Shown in pieces: positions 7,859-16,546 of a stretch of 49,449 nt of DNA. Where the stretch lies: contig JAMOZY010000020.1 of NCBI GenBank assembly GCA_023667695.1, positions 1-49,449 on the forward strand, in the 5' to 3' direction. The number at the start of each line of letters is the position of its first letter. Within the stretch, counting starts at the first letter, position 1. The notes below the pieces were generated by a model. That model made no database searches, was not told the origin of the DNA, and saw nothing but the letters and a program-made list of their open reading frames with translations. The position numbers and the translations under genes are program-made. Source of the DNA: Clostridium sp. GTDB lineage: Bacteria > Bacillota > Clostridia > Lachnospirales > Lachnospiraceae.

Positions 7859-8792
7859 AGATACCATAAAAGATTTTGTGGCAAAGTATGATAAGTTTGT
7901 AATACCGGTTATCAAATTTATCGGCACCTTACTGGTTCTGATTTCCTATAGCAATATCATGGGCTACTCTTCCCGCATGAACAGTCCTGCGATTATGTTT
8001 GTTCTATCGTTAATCTGTGCATTTTTGCCGATTCAGATAATCGTCCTTCTGGCAGGAATTGTTGGGTTTGTTCATATGTATGCAGTTTCCATGGATATTG
8101 GACTTCTGTATGTGGGCATATTTGTGTTGATGTATTTGCTGTACCTGCGTTTTGCACCGAAATACGGTTGGATTATTATCATTATGCCATTGCTGTACAT
8201 GTTAAAGCTTCATTATATGATTCCTATTGTGATTAGTATTTTTGTAGGACCGGTTGGGATTGTCCCGATGATTTTTGGAATTGTATTTTATTATCTGACC
8301 GTTCATGTAAATGAATTGGTGGAACTGCTTGCCACAGCATCCGAGGAAGAAAGCATTCAGGGATTTTCTTTTGTATTGAACGGGATGCTGCAGGACAAGG
8401 CAATGCTGTTGACGATTATCGTGTTCATATTGGTTATTACAGTCACATATATTATATATCGTCAGTCTTTTGAGTATTCCTGGATGATTGCCATTGGGGC
8501 AGGAGCTGTCCTGGGTATTATTTTGTTTTTAGTCGGTGGTATTGTATTAGAGGCAGATATTAATATTCTGGTTATCTTCTTAGGAACGGTAGGCGGCGCT
8601 ATTCTGGCAGTCATTGCACAATTTTTCAAAGGAGTACTGGATTACAGCAGGACAGAGGTCGTGCAGTTTGAAGATGATGATTATTACTATTATGTTAAGG
8701 CAGTACCCAAGGTAAGGGTTACGGGGCAGAATGTGAAGGTCAAGAAAATCAACGAACAGAAGGTGCGTCAGGGACAGGCAAAAAAGCAGTAG
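7836..8792 (+). CDS. Polytopic membrane protein of the cdaA operon
   Basis: A 318-residue protein with about eight to ten hydrophobic segments between residues 20 and 270, then a cytoplasmic tail with an acidic-tyrosine patch (FEDDDYYYYVKAVPKV) and a basic end (KVKKINEQKVRQGQAKKQ). It resembles proteins automatically named ABC transporter permease, but no ATP-binding partner is present. ATG codons at 7836 and 7839 are both possible. It overlaps the first gene and lies 48 bp before cdaA, so it probably shares the transcript. Function unknown. Confidence 0.7.
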   Translation: MMTLLTIRDTIKDFVAKYDKFVIPVIKFIGTLLVLISYSNIMGYSSRMNSPAIMFVLSLICAFLPIQIIVLLAGIVGFVHMYAVSMDIGLLYVGIFVLMYLLYLRFAPKYGWIIIIMPLLYMLKLHYMIPIVISIFVGPVGIVPMIFGIVFYYLTVHVNELVELLATASEEESIQGFSFVLNGMLQDKAMLLTIIVFILVITVTYIIYRQSFEYSWMIAIGAGAVLGIILFLVGGIVLEADINILVIFLGTVGGAILAVIAQFFKGVLDYSRTEVVQFEDDDYYYYVKAVPKVRVTGQNVKVKKINEQKVRQGQAKKQ

Positions 8793-8840
8793 ACAGGTTG
8801 GAACATAGTAAGAGCAGATTAAGAAACAGGAGTAGCAGTA

Positions 8841-9713
8841 TTGGAAAATATCTTAAATGCATTTAATAATTTTTTTAAAACCATATATTTTCCGCAGGTT
8901 CATATTACAGATGTGCTTGAGATTCTTATTATTTCATTCCTCCTATATCAGATTATAGGCTGGTTTAAACGATCCCGAGCGTGGACCTTGTTCAAAGGAA
9001 TTGCCGTATTGGCGATTTGCTGGTTATTTGCGGCGATTTTCGAACTGAATACCATTCTTTGGATATTCCGAAATACAATCAGCGTAGGAATTATTGCGAT
9101 TATTGTAATTTTCCAGCCGGAGCTTCGAAAAGCATTGGAGCAGCTGGGAAAGCAGAATTTCATTTCATCCTTTTTTGACAGCGGAAGCAGTGAGAAGAGG
9201 GAACGGTTTTCGGCAAAGACCTTGAATGAACTGATAAAGGCAACTTATGAGATGGCAAAGAATAAAACAGGTGCCTTAATCGTAATTGAACAAAATGTAG
9301 CCCTGGGTGATTATGAGCGGACCGGAATACCTATTGATGCTGTAGTCTCCAGTCAGCTTCTGGTGAATATTTTTGAACATAATACGCCATTGCATGATGG
9401 TGCAGTCATTATGCGGAATAACCGGATTATAGCAGCGACCTGTTATCTTCCCCTTTCCGACAGCTTGGAGATTAACAAGGAATTAGGCACCAGGCACCGA
9501 GCCGGTATTGGAATCAGTGAGGTTTCTGACAGCATGACGATTATTGTTTCGGAAGAGACTGGTGATGTGTCGGTTGCAGTGGGCGGTGAATTATTCCGCG
9601 GATTAGATGCAGATAATTTGAAAAAGAAATTATCATATATTCAAAATAAGTCTCTTGATGTAAAACGGTTCAGATTATGGAAGGGTAATAAGAATGAAGG
9701 AAAAACTTCTTAA
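8841..9713 (+). CDS. cdaA: Diadenylate cyclase CdaA
   Basis: A 290-residue protein that makes cyclic di-AMP from two ATP. Three N-terminal membrane helices (about residues 15-85) precede the DAC domain, which contains the catalytic DGAVI (in NTPLHDGAVIMRNN) and the ATP-binding GTRHRAGIG. The length fits the CdaA class rather than DisA. Translation probably begins at TTG 8841 behind AGGAGTAGCAGTA. The gene overlaps cdaR by 20 bp, the normal cdaA-cdaR arrangement in Firmicutes. Here glmM does not follow, and a terminator closes the operon after cdaR. Confidence 0.95.
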   Translation: MENILNAFNNFFKTIYFPQVHITDVLEILIISFLLYQIIGWFKRSRAWTLFKGIAVLAICWLFAAIFELNTILWIFRNTISVGIIAIIVIFQPELRKALEQLGKQNFISSFFDSGSSEKRERFSAKTLNELIKATYEMAKNKTGALIVIEQNVALGDYERTGIPIDAVVSSQLLVNIFEHNTPLHDGAVIMRNNRIIAATCYLPLSDSLEINKELGTRHRAGIGISEVSDSMTIIVSEETGDVSVAVGGELFRGLDADNLKKKLSYIQNKSLDVKRFRLWKGNKNEGKTS

Positions 9714-10992
9714 AAACTGGGGACTGAAAATCATGGCTGTCCTGATATCGTTTCTGATATGGTTTCTGGTAGCGAACATAGAAGATTATTCCATATCTAA
9801 GACAATCACCGGAATTCCGGTTGCGATTTTAAATGAAGAGGCAATTACCTCTCAGGATATGGTATATGAAGTGGTACAGGGCAGAACGGTAGATATTAAA
9901 GTAGAAGGCAGACGCTCCGTGGTTGAAGCATTAACCATAGAGGATTTTACTGCCTCGGCTGACTTATCGGAGCTTTCCATTACGAATTCCGTACAGATTA
10001 CAGTAGATGCCGCCAGTAGTGTAATTCGAAGGGAAATTAATATATCTGTTGTAGACAGTACGATGAAGGTGGCAATTGAAGAACGTGGAGAGCAGAAGCT
10101 TCCGATTACAGTAGTTACCATGGGAGAAACCCAGGAGGGATATGCAGTGGTCAGTGCTGCGGCAACACCGAATATGGTAACGGTGACCGGTGCAGCAAGT
10201 AAGGTGAAGGATATCAAGACCGTACGGGTAGAGGTGGATGTGGAAGGACTGAATACCAGTATTTCTACACGGGGAGAATTGATTCTGCTGGATGCGGATG
10301 GTGAACCGATTGCGTCGGATAAAATCAATCGGAATCTTTCATCGGTCAGCGTTAAGGTAGTGATTCAAAAGACGAAGGAAGTACCGATACAGATTGTACC
10401 ATCCGGTGAGGTGGCAGAGGGCTACAGCATTGCCGGACCGATTGAATACCAGCCGACCACGGTGCTGGTTGCCGGTGAGGAAGCGGTATTGCGGAGCCTT
10501 CGGGAAATCAGCATAGAAGATATTGATATTACCGGATTGAATAGTGATTTTGAAACTACAGTAGATATTAATAATTATCTGCCGGATGGTGTTGTTATTG
10601 CAGACAGCACCCAGAATATTGCGATAAAGATTAATATTGAAAAGCTGATTGAAAAAACAATAACGATAAGGCGGGAGGATATTGCGTTTGAAGGAATGGA
10701 CAGCAGCTTCCAATATGAAGTGCTTTCAGAAGAAAAACAGTTTGAACTGACGGTGACAGGACTGAAACGGGATTTGGATTCCCTTACTGTACAGAGTCTG
10801 CACCCGACCATCCAGGTATCGGATTATACTTCGGAAGGAACTTACAATGTAAAAGTGGAGATGCAGGAGCTGGAGAATATACAATATGGAGAAATTATAT
10901 CTACCCGGCTCGCAGTAAGCAGAATCGAGTCGGTCACAGAAGAAGATACGACGGCAGATGCCGGAACGACGGAAACGGATACCAATCATTAA
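9694..10992 (+). CDS. cdaR: YbbR-domain regulator of CdaA (CdaR)
   Basis: A 432-residue protein with one N-terminal membrane helix (residues 10-29, ending FLVANIEDYS) and a long extracytoplasmic part made of about four YbbR repeats, each with a pattern like VPIxxxxxG...GY. The tail is rich in Thr, Glu and Asp. In characterised species CdaR binds CdaA through the membrane and tunes c-di-AMP synthesis. It overlaps cdaA and ends just before a strong terminator. The assignment rests on position and repeat pattern. Confidence 0.9.
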   Translation: MKEKLLKNWGLKIMAVLISFLIWFLVANIEDYSISKTITGIPVAILNEEAITSQDMVYEVVQGRTVDIKVEGRRSVVEALTIEDFTASADLSELSITNSVQITVDAASSVIRREINISVVDSTMKVAIEERGEQKLPITVVTMGETQEGYAVVSAAATPNMVTVTGAASKVKDIKTVRVEVDVEGLNTSISTRGELILLDADGEPIASDKINRNLSSVSVKVVIQKTKEVPIQIVPSGEVAEGYSIAGPIEYQPTTVLVAGEEAVLRSLREISIEDIDITGLNSDFETTVDINNYLPDGVVIADSTQNIAIKINIEKLIEKTITIRREDIAFEGMDSSFQYEVLSEEKQFELTVTGLKRDLDSLTVQSLHPTIQVSDYTSEGTYNVKVEMQELENIQYGEIISTRLAVSRIESVTEEDTTADAGTTETDTNH

Positions 10993-11001
10993 TATAAGCA
11001 T

Positions 11002-11054
11002 AAAACAGGCTGTTGGAATTACGAAGATTTTTTGTGATTCCAACAGCCTGTTTT
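11002..11054. terminator. Bidirectional terminator between cdaR and the GH13 gene
   Basis: A long stem of AAAACAGGCTGTTGGAAT with its complement, around a 17-base loop and ending in TTTTA on both strands, sits between two convergent genes and can stop transcription from either side. Confidence 0.85.
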
Positions 11055-11075
11055 AGTTACGGGTCAGGCAGGTGC

Positions 11076-12389
11076 CTAACACTCTGTTTTCCAGAAGTAT
11101 GCACTGTATGGTGGTAATTCACTGCCACCGCCGAAGTCGTGAAGCTCACCGGTAATCAGGTCGGTTCCCTGACCGGCTCTGGCATCAAAATGAGCGGTAT
11201 AAGCATTTTCATCTGCATTAATGGCAACTAATACCCGTTCACCATCACATTCCCGTTCAAAGATACATTGCTTATTGGTTAGGACAAGAGACTTGAAGGC
11301 TCCATAGTTTAGTGCCTTGCTGTTTTTCTTTGCTTCTGCCAGTTTGGCAATCCATTGGGTCAGTTCATTTTCAACCGGTTCCTCAAAGCAGGCGCGAAGG
11401 GCCGGGTCGCCTTCATTCTTATGTGCTTTGGCTCCCCACTCACTTCCATAATACACGCAAGGAATTCCCGGCATTCCGAATGCCATAGCATAAATCAATG
11501 GTAAATGCTTTTCATTTGTCAGATTGCTTGCAATCCGGCTGACATCATGATTATCTACAAAGCTTAACAAATGCTTGCCTTTATACAGCGTCCAGTTTTC
11601 CGGTCCAAACTGCCGAAGCAGGGAATGAACGATTTCGAACATATTCATACTGTTGAAGCTGGAGAATAAGCCCTTATAGCATTCGTAATTCGTAGCACTG
11701 TGGCACATTTCGTCATTGACAAACTGATTATAATCTCCATGCAGTAATTCGCCCAGCAATAAGAAGTCTGGTTTTACCTGATTGGCAAATCCCCGGAGAC
11801 GCCTTAGAAAATCCCGGTCCAGACAGTAGCATACATCTAAACGCAGTCCGTCAATGTCGAATTCATCCACCCATCCCTGTATGCAGGATAATATGTGCTG
11901 AATGACCTCCTCATTTCGAAGATTTAATTTCACTAAGTCATAATTACCTTCCCAGCCTTCATACCAAAGACCGTCATTGTAGTTGGAATTACCATCAAAA
12001 GCAATTCGCGCAAACCAGTCCTTGTATCTGGAATTCTCCCGATTTTGCAGTACATCCTGAAAAGCCCAGAAGCCTCTTCCTACATGGTTGAATACCCCGT
12101 CCAGTACTACCTTGATTCCAGCTTCATGCAAGGCATCACAGACCTTTTTAAAGTCCGCATTGGTTCCAAGCCGGCAGTCAATCTTCGTATAGTCTCTGGT
12201 ATTATAGCCGTGGGTATCGGATTCAAATACGGGTGAAAAGTAAATGGCATTCATGCCCAAGCTCTGAATATGGGGAATCCAGTCAATTACTTTTAAGATA
12301 CGGGATTCCGGAATACCATCATTTTCAAAGGGCGCTCCACAGAAGCCCAAGGGATATATTTGATAGAATACACTTTCGTAAGCCCACAT
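11076..12389 (-). CDS. Intracellular GH13 alpha-amylase-family glycosidase
   Basis: A 437-residue protein from the ATG at 12389, placed behind AAGGAGGACAAAACT. The GH13 barrel motifs are present: DGVFNHVG (region I), GLRLDVCYC with the nucleophile Asp (II), LLGELLHGD with the acid/base Glu (III) and FVDNHD (IV). A C-terminal beta domain follows. With no signal peptide it should act on internal alpha-glucans such as glycogen-derived maltodextrins. It lacks the N-terminal domain of neopullulanases. It is divergent from a TetR gene and shares a symmetrical promoter region with it; the branching-enzyme gene is next, pointing to glycogen metabolism. Exact specificity is uncertain. Confidence 0.9.
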   Translation of the reverse strand: MWAYESVFYQIYPLGFCGAPFENDGIPESRILKVIDWIPHIQSLGMNAIYFSPVFESDTHGYNTRDYTKIDCRLGTNADFKKVCDALHEAGIKVVLDGVFNHVGRGFWAFQDVLQNRENSRYKDWFARIAFDGNSNYNDGLWYEGWEGNYDLVKLNLRNEEVIQHILSCIQGWVDEFDIDGLRLDVCYCLDRDFLRRLRGFANQVKPDFLLLGELLHGDYNQFVNDEMCHSATNYECYKGLFSSFNSMNMFEIVHSLLRQFGPENWTLYKGKHLLSFVDNHDVSRIASNLTNEKHLPLIYAMAFGMPGIPCVYYGSEWGAKAHKNEGDPALRACFEEPVENELTQWIAKLAEAKKNSKALNYGAFKSLVLTNKQCIFERECDGERVLVAINADENAYTAHFDARAGQGTDLITGELHDFGGGSELPPYSAYFWKTEC

Positions 12390-12436
12390 AGTTTTGTCCT
12401 CCTTCATAAACAATATAGTGCTTTTTGACTACAAAC

Positions 12437-12497
12437 AGTATAGACACAGAAAAAACATTTGTCAATCATTGACAATAAGTATACCGATTGGTATACT
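12437..12497. promoter_or_regulatory. Head-to-head promoters with perfect TetR-type operator
   Basis: Plus strand: TTGACA (12469-12474), 17 bp, TATACT (12492-12497). Minus strand: TTGACA (12465-12460), 17 bp, TATACT (12442-12437). The two -35 boxes form the palindrome TTGTCAATCATTGACAA (12459-12475). A second perfect palindrome, AGTATACCGATTGGTATACT (12478-12497), covers the spacer end and the -10 box of the TetR promoter only. A regulator there would block the TetR promoter directly and lies 13 bp outside the -35 of the glycosidase promoter. Confidence 0.85.
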
Positions 12498-12555
12498 AAA
12501 GGGTATAAAACGGAAGAAAAGGGACAAGTATATTACCCAAGGAGTTGATGACGGA

Positions 12556-13149
12556 TTGGAGGATAAAACAGATAATCGGGAGAAGATTCTAAACTGTGCG
12601 ATTCATTTGTTTTACCAGAAGGGCTATGATGCAGTTGGGGTTCAGCAACTGGCGACGGCAGCAGGTGTTACGAAGCCGACCCTGTATTATTATTTTAAAA
12701 GTAAGCTGGGACTTTTAGAAGTATTACTGAAGGAACGGTGCGGACCATTTTGCAGGCAGTTAGAAGAGGTGGCAGCATCCTATCAGGGAGAGCCGAAGGA
12801 TACCCTTTACGCACTGGCATGTACCCTTGTTGAAATTGCAAAGAAGGACCGGGAGCTTTACTTTCTGTTGTTAAGTCTGAACTATTCTGCAAGGGACAAT
12901 GAAGCCTTCCGGGCAGTATCCCCTTATATGCGACGCATGTTTCAGGCAACCACAGATGTGTTTATACGGGCAGGGGACAAGCTGGGCAATATGAATGGCA
13001 GACAGGAGCAGTTTGCCATTGGATTTCAAGGCATCATTAATCATTATATTCTGGTTATGGATGAACGGGGAATTTCGCCGGAGGAGTTATCCAATCCCCA
13101 TGCAATCTGGGAGCTGGTACGTCAGTTCATGTATGGAATCTATTCCTAG
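12556..13149 (+). CDS. TetR/AcrR-family transcriptional regulator
   Basis: About 198 residues from a probable TTG start at 12556, after AAGGAGTTGATGACGGA. The frame is open further upstream, but that stretch crosses the operator and -10 box, so an earlier start is unlikely. The N-terminal helix-turn-helix is typical: REKILNCAIHLFYQKGYDAVGVQQLATAAGVTKPTLYYYFKSKLGLL. The C-terminal ligand-binding part is all-helical and unassigned. The gene sits back to back with the GH13 gene over a perfect palindrome, so autoregulation and control of the glycosidase are likely. The ligand is unknown. Confidence 0.9.
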   Translation: MEDKTDNREKILNCAIHLFYQKGYDAVGVQQLATAAGVTKPTLYYYFKSKLGLLEVLLKERCGPFCRQLEEVAASYQGEPKDTLYALACTLVEIAKKDRELYFLLLSLNYSARDNEAFRAVSPYMRRMFQATTDVFIRAGDKLGNMNGRQEQFAIGFQGIINHYILVMDERGISPEELSNPHAIWELVRQFMYGIYS

Positions 13150-13172
13150 AATAGCCAGAATCAGCATGGCAG

Positions 13173-13256
13173 ATGCAGGAGCAGAGAAAAGGAAACAAGA
13201 AAGAAGAGAATAAACCGGAAGAGAATAAACCGGAAGAGAAGGTTAAGAATAAGTAA
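13173..13256 (+). other. Lys/Glu-rich short frame with 15-bp tandem repeat
   Basis: A 15-bp unit (GAAGAGAATAAACCG) is repeated 2.5 times at 13203-13240. In one frame it reads EENKP-EENKP-EEKVKNK, ending at TAA 13256. An ATG at 13173 would make a 27-residue, highly charged peptide, but I see no clear ribosome site. The repeat may be only a slippage product in the leader of the branching-enzyme gene. Confidence 0.25.
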
Positions 13257-13281
13257 TAGAAAAGGAAGCGAGGTAAATAGT

Positions 13282-15612
13282 ATGAATGAAAAGTTGCAGC
13301 GGTGGATTAATTGGATTCAGTATGATGAATTGATGGCAGGAAAGAACAATAATCCGAATAAGCTTTTGGGCGCTCACGATTATTATAAGGGGCAGGTGGT
13401 AACTGCCTATAAGCCACATGCAGTCAGCGTGAAGGTTATGAGCAGTACCGGCAAGAATGTCAATGAGCTGGAACCGATAGGAGAAAATGGATTTTTTGGT
13501 TTGTATTTACCAAAGAAGGTATATAAGAAATATGTATTTGAGACGACCTATGAGGATGGCAGTACTGTGACTCTGGCAGACCCATATGCATTTGAAAGTC
13601 AGATTACGGATATGGACCGTTATTTGTTTGCCGAGGGCAATCATTATCAGATTTATGAAAAACTGGGCGCGCATCCGATGAAGATTGATGGTGTAGAGGG
13701 TACATACTTTGCTGTATGGGCGCCGAATGCAAGAAGAGTCAGCGTTGTGGGAGATTTCAATATGTGGGATGGCGCGTTACATCCGATGAACATGCTGGGA
13801 CCATCCGGTATTCATGAGTTGTTCATTCCGGGGGTAACGGAAGGCGCTGTCTATAAGTTCCAGATTCTGACCCGGTTTGACGAGCTGATTTATAAAGCAG
13901 ACCCATATGGAAACTGCTGTCAGTTCCGGCCGGATAATGCATCCGTAGTTGCAGATTTGAATAAGCATAAATGGAAGGATACGGACTGGATTGCAGAGCG
14001 GCAGAATACCGGACGGGCGGATTCCCTTCGCAAGCCGATGGCAATTTATGAAATGCATCTTGGTTCCTGGAAGAAAAAGGTAGAGGATAGTGATAATGGC
14101 TTCTATGGCTATCGGGAGCTGGCGCCAATGGTGGCTTCTTATGTAAAGGAAATGGGGTATACCCACATTGAGTTAATGGGAATTGCGGAATACCCATTTG
14201 ACGGTTCCTGGGGATATCAGGTAACGAATTATTATGCACCGACCAGACGCTATGGACTGCCGGAGGATTTTATGTATTTTGTGGATTATATGCATAAAAA
14301 CGGCATCTATGTGATTCTGGACTGGGTTCCGGCTCATTTTCCAAAGGATGCGCATGGACTGGGGCGGTTTGATGGTATGCCGCTTTATGAACATGCGGAC
14401 CCAAGAAGAGGAGAGCATCCGCACTGGGGTACCTATATCTTTGATTATGGAAGAAATGAGGTTCAGAATTTTCTGATTGCAAATGCTCTGTTCTGGCTGG
14501 AAAAGTTCCATGTGGATGGTCTGCGGGTAGATGCAGTTGCGTCCATGCTGTATCTGGATTATGGCAAGAATGATGGAGAATGGGTAGCAAATAAGAATGG
14601 TGGAAAGGAGAACCTGGAAGCCATTGCCTTCATGCAGCATTTGAATAAAACCATAGAAGAGCGGGTTCCGGGTGCATTGATGATTGCAGAGGAATCGACA
14701 GCCTGGGCAGGCGTGACGGCGCCGGCATCTATGGATGGACTGGGTTATCTGTATAAGTGGAACATGGGCTGGATGAATGATTTTATCGAATATATGAAGC
14801 TGGACCCTTATTTTCGTTCCTTCAATCATAACCGGCTGACCTTTAGTCTGATGTACACATATTCCGAAAACTTTATCCTGGTCATGTCCCATGATGAGGT
14901 GGTACATTTAAAATGCTCAATGCTGTATAAGATGCCGGGAACCATGCCGGAGAAGTTTGCAAACCTGAAGACGGCATATGGCTTCATGTATGCCCATCCG
15001 GGAAAGAAGCTGTTATTTATGGGGCAGGAGTTCGGACAGACCAGAGAATGGAGCGAGGCAAGGAGCCTGGATTGGTTTGCACTGGAAGAGCCGGGACATC
15101 TGGGCTTACAGAGGTTTGTAAAGAAGCTGAATGAGTTATATAAAAAATACGATGCTTTTTATTATAATGATTGTGACCCAATGGGCTTTGAATGGATTAA
15201 CTGCAATGACAATGAGCATAGTCAGGTTTCCTTTATCCGCCGGGGGTCCAAGGCAGAGGAGCAGCTGCTGGTGGTTTGTAACTTTACCCCGGTGGAACGG
15301 GAGAACTTCTGGGTAGGCGTGCCTTGTCTGGGAAATTATACGGAGGTTCTGAATTCCGACGCAGTAGAATTCGGAGGAGCGGGCAGAGTGAATAAGCGAC
15401 CGTTGAAGGCTGTTGCAGGTGCTTGTGACGAAAGAGAACAGCATATTGAATTTACGCTGCCGCCGCTTTCAGTAACTGTATTTAAATATGACTATATGGA
15501 TAACAAGGAATTTTTAAAACAGCAGGAAGCAAAGAAAAAGGCGGGAAAGAAGGCACCGGCGAAAAAAGCACCGGCAAAGAAGAACGTGGAGCAACCGTCT
15601 GATGAGAAATAA
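13282..15612 (+). CDS. glgB: 1,4-alpha-glucan branching enzyme
   Basis: A 776-residue protein that transfers glucan chains to make alpha-1,6 branches in glycogen. An N-terminal region and a CBM48 module (GTYFAVWAPNARRVSVVGDFNMWDG) precede the GH13 barrel: DWVPAHFPKD, GLRVDAVASMLYLDY with the nucleophile, IAEESTAW with the acid/base, and VMSHDEVVH. A C-terminal beta domain follows. It then carries an unusual basic tail of KKAPAKKAPAKK type, absent from standard GlgB and recalling histone-like tails. The neighbouring intracellular GH13 enzyme supports a glycogen-metabolism locus. The ATG follows GCGAGGTAAATAGT. Confidence 0.96.
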   Translation: MNEKLQRWINWIQYDELMAGKNNNPNKLLGAHDYYKGQVVTAYKPHAVSVKVMSSTGKNVNELEPIGENGFFGLYLPKKVYKKYVFETTYEDGSTVTLADPYAFESQITDMDRYLFAEGNHYQIYEKLGAHPMKIDGVEGTYFAVWAPNARRVSVVGDFNMWDGALHPMNMLGPSGIHELFIPGVTEGAVYKFQILTRFDELIYKADPYGNCCQFRPDNASVVADLNKHKWKDTDWIAERQNTGRADSLRKPMAIYEMHLGSWKKKVEDSDNGFYGYRELAPMVASYVKEMGYTHIELMGIAEYPFDGSWGYQVTNYYAPTRRYGLPEDFMYFVDYMHKNGIYVILDWVPAHFPKDAHGLGRFDGMPLYEHADPRRGEHPHWGTYIFDYGRNEVQNFLIANALFWLEKFHVDGLRVDAVASMLYLDYGKNDGEWVANKNGGKENLEAIAFMQHLNKTIEERVPGALMIAEESTAWAGVTAPASMDGLGYLYKWNMGWMNDFIEYMKLDPYFRSFNHNRLTFSLMYTYSENFILVMSHDEVVHLKCSMLYKMPGTMPEKFANLKTAYGFMYAHPGKKLLFMGQEFGQTREWSEARSLDWFALEEPGHLGLQRFVKKLNELYKKYDAFYYNDCDPMGFEWINCNDNEHSQVSFIRRGSKAEEQLLVVCNFTPVERENFWVGVPCLGNYTEVLNSDAVEFGGAGRVNKRPLKAVAGACDEREQHIEFTLPPLSVTVFKYDYMDNKEFLKQQEAKKKAGKKAPAKKAPAKKNVEQPSDEK

Positions 15613-15644
15613 TGAAATAAGATTTTCGTTCACAGAATCAAACG

Positions 15645-15688
15645 GCTCCTCATATCATATAATGATATAGTAAAATGATGTGAGGAGC
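15645..15688 (+). promoter_or_regulatory. Hairpin that buries the amidase ribosome binding site
   Basis: GCTCCTCATATCAT (15645-15658) pairs with ATGATGTGAGGAGC (15675-15688) almost perfectly. The right arm contains GAGGAG, the ribosome binding site of the amidase ATG at 15693. It could control translation or act as a weak terminator after glgB; no T-run follows, which favours translation control. Confidence 0.5.
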
Positions 15689-15692
15689 GAAT

Positions 15693-16490
15693 ATGGCAGC
15701 AACAATAGTCATAGATCCGGGACACGGCGGGTCCGATCCGGGAGCTGTGTATAACGGCAGACAGGAAAAGGATGATAACCTGCGGTTGGCGCTGGCAGTA
15801 GGCAGACTGTTAGAGCAGCGGGGATATAATGTAGTCTATACACGGACGGAGGATGTATTTGATACACCGGGCGAAAAGGCGCGGATTGCCAATCGTGCCG
15901 GTGGGGATTACTTTGTTTCTTTTCACCGGAATTCCAGCCCCTATGCCAATACCTACAGTGGTGTGGAAACCTTAGTGTTTGCCGATGAGGGAGTTAAGGG
16001 AGAACTGGCAAGAAGTGTGAATCGTGAGTTGGAAAAGGTTGGTTTTAACAATCTGGGTGTGAAAGAGCGGACCAATCTGACCGTGTTGAAACGAACGCAG
16101 ATGCCTGCTATTTTGATTGAAGCGGGATTTCTGAACACGGATGCGGATAATCGTACCTTTGATAATAATTTTGACGCCATGGCGAATGCGATTGCTACCG
16201 GTATCAGTAATGTGATTGGGGGAGGAACTGGAACTGACGGAGGAACTGGAACTGACGGAGGAACTGCAAATACCAGAACTTACCGAGTGCAGACCGGATT
16301 ATTCCGGCGGTATGGAAATGCTCAGTTCATGATGCAAGGGTTAATTGAAAACGGCTTTGAAGCGGAAATTGTGGAAAGCGGAGAGTTCTTTGCGGTGCAG
16401 GTAGGGAATTATACTTCGTTAGATGCTGCAAGAAATGCCCAGACTCAGCTTCAGAATCTGGGCTATGATACATTGATTGTAACGGTATGA
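15693..16490 (+). CDS. N-acetylmuramoyl-L-alanine amidase with SPOR domain
   Basis: A 265-residue protein with an Amidase_3 domain at residues 1-175 that starts directly at the catalytic motif: IVIDPGHGGSDPGA (zinc His), RQEKDDN (zinc Glu), FVSFHRNSS (zinc His) and ILIEAGFLN (catalytic Glu). A Gly-Thr-Asp linker made by an 18-bp tandem repeat follows at 16225-16265. The C-terminal SPOR domain (about 192-265) binds peptidoglycan lacking stem peptides. It would cleave the bond between MurNAc and L-Ala. There is no signal peptide, so it may be a cytoplasmic, lysis-released or non-classically exported enzyme. Its ribosome site is inside a hairpin. Confidence 0.92.
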   Translation: MAATIVIDPGHGGSDPGAVYNGRQEKDDNLRLALAVGRLLEQRGYNVVYTRTEDVFDTPGEKARIANRAGGDYFVSFHRNSSPYANTYSGVETLVFADEGVKGELARSVNRELEKVGFNNLGVKERTNLTVLKRTQMPAILIEAGFLNTDADNRTFDNNFDAMANAIATGISNVIGGGTGTDGGTGTDGGTANTRTYRVQTGLFRRYGNAQFMMQGLIENGFEAEIVESGEFFAVQVGNYTSLDAARNAQTQLQNLGYDTLIVTV

Positions 16491-16546
16491 TTGCAGCTAC
16501 AAACGCAGATGTTACAAAGAAGCTTGTGCGGTTTTTGCAGCTTTTA

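Noticed and set aside
14173-14907. Long minus-strand frame inside glgB
   Set aside because: It is fully covered by the branching-enzyme gene, has no ribosome site, and its composition mirrors the coding strand.
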